Part shown: positions 16,396 to 20,293 of the stretch, one piece after another
Position numbering within the stretch: position 1 is the first letter of the stretch
Layout: the number at the start of each line of letters is the position of its first letter
DNA from: JAJDIA01 sp031555145
Lineage (GTDB): Bacteria; Bacteroidota; Bacteroidia; Bacteroidales; Tannerellaceae
Reading direction: 5' to 3'
Assembly: GCA_031555145.1 (NCBI GenBank)
Contig: JAVBUR010000107.1
Location: 1-20,293, forward strand
Length of the DNA: 20,293 bases
Notes under the pieces: model-generated
What the model was told of the DNA's origin: nothing
The model's database searches: none
Seen by the model: only the letters and a program-made list of their open reading frames with translations
Translations under genes and position numbers: made by a program

Positions 16396-18717
16396 TTACT
16401 CCGCCTTGATACTGTTCACCGGATTTTCCGTCGCCGCCTCATAGCTCTGCCAATAGACGGTAAGGAAGGAGATCAGGAAGCAGAAGGCACCGGCGGCCAG
16501 GAAGATTAGCGGACTGAGCGGTATGCGGTACGCATAGCCCGACAGCCAACCCTTCATGATATACCATACAATCGGCGTAGCGATCACAAAGCCTACCCCT
16601 ACATAGACGAGGAAGGTACCCACCAACCGGGTCAGCACCTCACGGTTGGTCGAGCCAAATACCTTGCGGACACCTATCTCACGGTGACGCTGCTGGATGA
16701 AGTAGGTCGACATCGCCAGTAATCCCAACAACGAGATCAGGATGGCGATGGTGCCAAAGACCATGACGATCTTCACCAACCTTATTTGTGAAGCATAGGT
16801 TTCTTCCACTTGCTTGTCGATGAATTTGCCGTCAAATTCAAGATTGGTCACACGTTCATAGACGGCCTTCACTTCGTTCATGGCGGTAAGGGGATCGCCC
16901 TGTATCTCCACCAGCAGGTTCCAGGGATACAGTTTTTCTATTTTCTGTATGTCGAATGCTGTCATTTCCATTTTTTGTGTGATATTACGTAACCGAATAT
17001 CCTTGACAACACCGGCGATGGGAGCCGGTCTGTCTGTGATCTTTACTGAAGTGGCATCTTCCGGAAGGTTGAATTCCTTCATAGTATATTCGGTCAGGTA
17101 AAGAATCTGATCACCCGAAACGTGATTGTCCCGTACCACCTGAATACCCAGCATATCAAATAATGCCTGTTCACAAGAGATTATCTGCAGACTGAGGTTA
17201 CGACCCTCATATTCAAATGTCCAGTTGTTTCCCCGGTTAAAAGGAGTTCCAGCCGTATAAGCCACGTTCTTCACACAGGCCAGTTGTTTCAGTTCGTTGC
17301 CGAGGGTAAGTTGCTGTTGCTTATCGAGGCGCATAGTGAAAATGTCGATAATATTGGTGGTATTGTATCCGAGAGGCGCCTTGATCAGGTGCCAGGTTTG
17401 CAATATCATGGTAAGCGAAACGGCCACCAAGGCAATGGTGATCACCTGTTGGAAGGTAATGAATACTTTGCTGAATACCATCTTGGTTTTCTGACGGAAA
17501 CTGCCGCGTACAATATCGATCGGTTTGGCATTAGAGATGATAAAGGCAGGAAGTAAACCCGACAGGAAGCCAAGTAACACCGTTACAATCAACACACACA
17601 ACACACTGAGCGGTGTGATGGCATCCGTCAGGTATAATCCTGTATTGAGCAATGTATTGGCAAACGGCACGCAGGCATACGCCAGTAGTAGACCAATAGC
17701 CAACGATATAAAGCTCAACAAGGTAGATTCCATGATCAACCGGGCAAACAACATTTCCCGTGAAGAACCCAGCAGGCGACGGGTAGCCATTTCTTTCGCA
17801 CGGAAACCGGTCTGCGCTACCGTCAGGTTAATATAATTGATCACGGCAAACAGCAGGATCAGTATACCGATCGACAGGAGGATGAGTACGAACTTGCGGT
17901 CGCCTTGCTCCAGGAACATCGAATCATCCACATCAGAGAAATAAATATCTGATAATGGTGTCAGTTTCACTTCCTTCCAAATTCCCCGCTTGTAGATCCA
18001 GAAGATTTCCTGGAAATAAGTCAGCATGTCCGCCTCACGCGCTTTCAGGTCAGTACCCTTCTTTTCCATAAGGAAGACGACAGAGCCCGACGCATTATCA
18101 AACGTTTCGGAGACAAGGGTGTAATTGTAGTCACCAATATTATCCATCCGAATCAGCACATCACAGTAGGGAATCGTCGAATAGCGGATATCTTTCATCA
18201 CCGCATCCACCGTGACAATTAACGAATCCTGCAGCCGGATCGTCCTGCCCAACGGATTCTGATTTCCGAACACTTTATGGGCAAACGATTCTGATATTAC
18301 AGCGTTATTTCTCGCCTCGAGTGTCCGCTGCCTGTCACCCTGTATAAGACTAAAGTCAAAAAAGTCAAAGAAAGTAGAATCGGCAAACAGCAGATCCACA
18401 TTCCATTTAACATCTTCAATCACAGCCGGGATATGGCCGTAATGATTGATCGGGCATACCTTTTCTACTTCGGGGAAACGTTCTTCCACCCGGGAGGCAA
18501 GTTTATAGGCTGATCCGAACCCTTTTTCATTACCGAGGACGTAGATACGGTCGGCTTTCGTCTGTGCCTTGTCGACCGACAGTTCCTGTCCCGTATACAC
18601 GGCAATCAGGATCACAAACATCAACGATACCGACAGACCGAATATATCAATGGCTGTATACGCTTTGTTCCGGCTCAGGAACTTAAAGAAAGATTTTAAA
18701 TTCAGCAGACTGTTCAT
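16396..18717 (-). CDS. MacB/FtsX-family ABC permease of the minus-strand subfamily, promoter-proximal gene
   Basis: A 773-residue permease with the standard plan: first helix within NKAYTAIDIFGLSVSLMFVIL (residues 17-37), a periplasmic domain to about 275, a four-helix centre, a second periplasmic domain, and three helices at the C-terminus. Coupling regions are GFRAKEMATRRLLGSSREML and IQQRHREIGVRKVFGSTNREVL; the end is NPVNSIKAE. The ATG at 18717 (MNSLLNLKSFFKF) matches the gene at 10513-12858. A consensus sigma-54 promoter ends about 32 nt upstream of it, leaving a leader near 20 nt, and twin enhancer sites lie behind that. It leads a unit with the amidohydrolase and a second permease. Substrate and partner ATPase are not identifiable from the window. 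Confidence 0.93.
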   Translation of the reverse strand: MNSLLNLKSFFKFLSRNKAYTAIDIFGLSVSLMFVILIAVYTGQELSVDKAQTKADRIYVLGNEKGFGSAYKLASRVEERFPEVEKVCPINHYGHIPAVIEDVKWNVDLLFADSTFFDFFDFSLIQGDRQRTLEARNNAVISESFAHKVFGNQNPLGRTIRLQDSLIVTVDAVMKDIRYSTIPYCDVLIRMDNIGDYNYTLVSETFDNASGSVVFLMEKKGTDLKAREADMLTYFQEIFWIYKRGIWKEVKLTPLSDIYFSDVDDSMFLEQGDRKFVLILLSIGILILLFAVINYINLTVAQTGFRAKEMATRRLLGSSREMLFARLIMESTLLSFISLAIGLLLAYACVPFANTLLNTGLYLTDAITPLSVLCVLIVTVLLGFLSGLLPAFIISNAKPIDIVRGSFRQKTKMVFSKVFITFQQVITIALVAVSLTMILQTWHLIKAPLGYNTTNIIDIFTMRLDKQQQLTLGNELKQLACVKNVAYTAGTPFNRGNNWTFEYEGRNLSLQIISCEQALFDMLGIQVVRDNHVSGDQILYLTEYTMKEFNLPEDATSVKITDRPAPIAGVVKDIRLRNITQKMEMTAFDIQKIEKLYPWNLLVEIQGDPLTAMNEVKAVYERVTNLEFDGKFIDKQVEETYASQIRLVKIVMVFGTIAILISLLGLLAMSTYFIQQRHREIGVRKVFGSTNREVLTRLVGTFLVYVGVGFVIATPIVWYIMKGWLSGYAYRIPLSPLIFLAAGAFCFLISFLTVYWQSYEAATENPVNSIKAE

Positions 18718-18748
18718 ATCCTATGCTTTTAGCTTTTATCATCTACAT

Positions 18749-18764
18749 TGCAAAGCCCGTGCCA
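18749..18764 (-). promoter_or_regulatory. Sigma-54 (RpoN) promoter
   Basis: The minus strand reads TGGCACGGGCTTTGCA, an exact consensus match that differs from the copy at 12898 only in the N4 spacer region. Predicted start is near 18738, about 20 nt before the ATG at 18717. Confidence 0.88.
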
Positions 18765-18818
18765 AACACACATTTCATTGATTATCAAAATACAAACAAA
18801 ACAAGCACTCGGGTCAAG

Positions 18819-18856
18819 TGTCAAATAATTGGACAGTAGTGTATAATTATTAGACA
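18819..18856. promoter_or_regulatory. Tandem 17-bp enhancer sites, second copy
   Basis: Site 1 is TGTCAAATAATTGGACA (18819-18835) and site 2 is TGTATAATTATTAGACA (18840-18856), with GTAG between them. Spacing within the pair is the same as at 12969-13006, and the gap to the sigma-54 element is 54 nt against 55 there. Site 2 has one changed base in its left half (TGTA for TGTC). Confidence 0.8.
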
Positions 18857-18889
18857 AAAAAAATCGGGTTGCCGCAATGACAACCCGAT
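18856..18889 (-). terminator. Intrinsic terminator of the LruC-domain lipoprotein gene
   Basis: The stem is a perfect 9-bp repeat, ATCGGGTTG (18863-18871) and CAACCCGAT (18881-18889), with a 9-nt loop. The minus strand runs into a T8 tract (18856-18863). It lies 36 nt after the stop and its T-run touches the enhancer site of the next unit. Confidence 0.88.
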
Positions 18890-18924
18890 AGATGATATAG
18901 TAGATAGAATGATTCCGAAGACGA

Positions 18925-19926
18925 TTACCAACGCCACAATTCAGAGGAGTCCAATCGGTAGCATTTGGAAAGATCGGCATTGCCTGGGGAATTCCATCCT
19001 GAAGGACTACCGGTCTTCACCCAATCCAGGAATCGGGGGAAAGCCTGGCCGATCGGCATCTTTTCAAACGGATAGTTGTTCTGGCATTCATCGGTACGGA
19101 TACCATAAGGTAGTGCGCCTTCCAATTTTGCATTGTACTCACCTACATAAAGTTTGAGGCCATTATCCACCTTGATATAGAACTTCAGGTCTTTGCGCTC
19201 ATTACCGCCACCTGTATACGTTCCTACAATTTGGGGATATTCCACAAAACCAGTTTGTAACTGATGCCCCTTTGTCGAACGATGGTGTATGATAAAAGAA
19301 CCCTTGTTTTCATCATCCGCATCAGAGGCTACAATACCTGGGACAAACGCCTGGCCGGCTTCAGTATTCAGAAAGCCTGGCCGGTTACTGAAATAATCGC
19401 GGCGCACATTGTCGGTCAGGTCGAAATCCACTCCGTTCCGGTCAGTTACGCCAAAACCTATTTGCTTACTGCTGCCCAATGCCAGCCCACGCACATATAT
19501 TTTATATGCCTGTGCTCCGTTTACTTTTTTGTTTTCTTCTGTCCGCACATGCAGGATCAGGTCATTGAAATCGTAATCTGCGGTCTTTGAATCTTCGAAA
19601 AGCAACGTATGATTATTCGTTGCCACATAGCTACCCTCTGTAAACTCGGGCATAGCAGCATAATCCACATAAGTCACTTCAATCGAGCCTTCGGCACGTG
19701 TCAGAGAGGTGCCCAACGGCACATTGATGGTAAGAGGAACATCCGTAATGGCCAGCGTATCCTCGCCCAGCGTTACCACGGCAATAGATCCATTCTGCAC
19801 AGGCACTGTAAATGGCTCCTGCATCATAAACTTACCGTCATTAATCCATTCTTCGCCCTGATACAAATCCTTTTCACAGGAGGCGAGCATACATATGCCT
19901 ACACAGGCAATTAGTACATTTTTCAT
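18925..19926 (-). CDS. LruC-domain lipoprotein
   Basis: A 333-residue protein with a lipoprotein signal peptide: MKNVLIACVGICMLASC, with the lipobox Cys at residue 17 followed by EK. It is therefore expected on the periplasmic face of a membrane or on the cell surface. The hallmark segment LFEDSKTADYDFNDLI (about 109-124) with its DFNDL motif is typical of LruC/DUF4842-type and DUF4114-like proteins of Bacteroidetes. The C-terminus (GWNSPGNADLSKCYRLDSSE) is also seen in that group, as far as I recall. I start at ATG 19926 because it gives the lipobox; the upstream TTG at 19962 adds 12 unlikely residues. The gene is single, with its own promoter and terminator. The function of LruC proteins is poorly known; a role in surface structures is suspected. 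Confidence 0.85.
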   Translation of the reverse strand: MKNVLIACVGICMLASCEKDLYQGEEWINDGKFMMQEPFTVPVQNGSIAVVTLGEDTLAITDVPLTINVPLGTSLTRAEGSIEVTYVDYAAMPEFTEGSYVATNNHTLLFEDSKTADYDFNDLILHVRTEENKKVNGAQAYKIYVRGLALGSSKQIGFGVTDRNGVDFDLTDNVRRDYFSNRPGFLNTEAGQAFVPGIVASDADDENKGSFIIHHRSTKGHQLQTGFVEYPQIVGTYTGGGNERKDLKFYIKVDNGLKLYVGEYNAKLEGALPYGIRTDECQNNYPFEKMPIGQAFPRFLDWVKTGSPSGWNSPGNADLSKCYRLDSSELWRW

Positions 19927-19957
19927 AAGAGTGTATATTCTATTAAGAGTGTATATT
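19927..19957. repeat. 13-nt direct repeat in the leader of the lipoprotein gene
   Basis: AAGAGTGTATATT occurs at 19927-19939 and again at 19945-19957, an 18-nt period, directly before the chosen ATG. On the sense strand this is AATATACACTCTT twice. It could bind a regulator or affect ribosome access; duplication by slippage is the simpler view. Confidence 0.65.
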
Positions 19958-20048
19958 TTCAAAAAAGCATTGGATTGCCATTGATCTATAGAGAATTACA
20001 ACTCACATTCCCTCGTGACACAGAACAATCAACCCTTCAATTTGTTCG

Positions 20049-20056
20049 CAAAGATA
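20049..20056 (-). promoter_or_regulatory. Bacteroidetes-type promoter -7 box for the lipoprotein gene
   Basis: The minus strand reads TATCTTTG, matching the TAnnTTTG -7 consensus of Bacteroidetes housekeeping promoters. I do not see a clear TTTG-type -33 element. It would give a leader of roughly 115 nt. Confidence 0.55.
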
Positions 20057-20109
20057 CAAAAAAGCTAATTACCTAATATTCATACACTAAAAAAAGCATG
20101 AAGACATGG

Positions 20110-20172
20110 CGCTTTCAAACTCAACGAAACTTGAAAGCGAGGCGCTTTCAATATCAATCAGATTTGAAAGCG
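20110..20172. repeat. Two tandem identical-stem hairpins (CGCTTTCAA / TTGAAAGCG)
   Basis: Each unit has perfect 9-bp arms and a 12-nt loop: 20110-20139 and 20143-20172, with AGG between them. The stems are identical while the loops differ (ACTCAACGAAAC and TATCAATCAGAT). No T-run follows on either strand. It adjoins the three-hairpin repeat, so both may belong to one composite repetitive element. Confidence 0.75.
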
Positions 20173-20177
20173 GCGGT

Positions 20178-20293
20178 GAATGCCCGGTCACGGGCATCGT
20201 GTTCGTAACCGTGGGTGCAAGCCCACGGACAGGAGGATGGGTGATGTTTATGCGCCGCGTCAGCGCCGCCGTAATTGCCCGACCGGCGGCGCT
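20178..20293 (+). repeat. Three-hairpin palindromic intergenic repeat, right copy
   Basis: Hairpin one is TGCCCG-GTCA-CGGGCA (20181-20196). Hairpin two has arms CCGTGGG/CCCACGG with loop TGCAAG (20209-20228). The third, around CGC-GTCA-GCG, is weaker here. A separate 9-bp inverted repeat, AGCGCCGCC (20262-20270) with GGCGGCGCT (20285-20293), runs to the window edge and may continue. The spacer TCGTGTTCGTA is shared with the reverse complement of the left copy at 1-120. Confidence 0.75.

Larger units (their letters stand above)
19963..20293. other. Gene-free right end: promoter, tandem hairpins and palindromic repeat
   Basis: No convincing gene lies here. From left to right it holds the lipoprotein leader, a promoter box at 20049-20056, a short AT-rich stretch with no feature I can name, two tandem hairpins (20110-20172), and the right copy of the three-hairpin repeat (20178-20293). 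Confidence 0.7.

Noticed and set aside
1..20293. CRISPR array, tRNA or rRNA genes, riboswitch
   Set aside because: No regularly spaced direct repeats, cloverleaf or conserved RNA core was seen. The repeats present are palindromic hairpins, not spacer-separated arrays.

Overview
The window looks like chromosome from a gut-type Bacteroidales bacterium, most likely Parabacteroides or a close relative. The evidence is Bacteroidales-typical protein families: an LruC-type lipoprotein, about 780-residue MacB/FtsX permeases ending in NPVKSIK[TA]E, an ECF sigma factor with a membrane-anchored partner, and an Rpn/PD-(D/E)XK transposase remnant. A TATCTTTG promoter box of the Bacteroidetes type and the lack of strong Shine-Dalgarno sites fit as well. 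This assignment is an inference from sequence style; no database was consulted.

Layout. Positions 1-120 hold a palindromic intergenic repeat. Positions 234-7460 hold three tandem plus-strand ABC permease genes of one subfamily; each is preceded by all or part of a 63-nt hairpin repeat. Positions 7464-8073 hold a terminator and a 5'-truncated minus-strand transposase remnant. A small plus-strand secreted LTXXQ protein (8174-8605) converges on a minus-strand cassette of ECF sigma factor, anti-sigma-like membrane protein and secreted protein (10339 down to 8705). Positions 10513-18717 are all minus strand: three permeases of a second subfamily, with a secreted amidohydrolase between two of them. 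An LruC-domain lipoprotein (18925-19926) follows. The right edge (20110-20293) carries two tandem hairpins and a second, inverted copy of the left-edge repeat.

Regulation is the most informative part. The permease gene at 10513-12858 and the permease/amidohydrolase/permease unit at 18717-13125 each have a consensus sigma-54 promoter (TGGCACG-N4-TTGCA) 20-30 nt before the inferred 5' end of the coding region. About 55 nt further upstream, each has two copies of a 17-bp palindrome, TGTC-N9-GACA, separated by 4 bp (centres 21 bp apart). This geometry is what an NtrC-type enhancer-binding activator needs, so these two units probably form one regulon. I saw no such sites before the plus-strand permeases.

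No ABC ATPase or membrane-fusion protein is encoded here. The six permeases must borrow an ATPase from outside the window, or act in a complex whose other parts lie nearby. A plausible overall reading, which is inference, is an envelope-stress or peptide/lipoprotein-handling permease island under sigma-54 control, next to an ECF sigma cassette that also senses the envelope.
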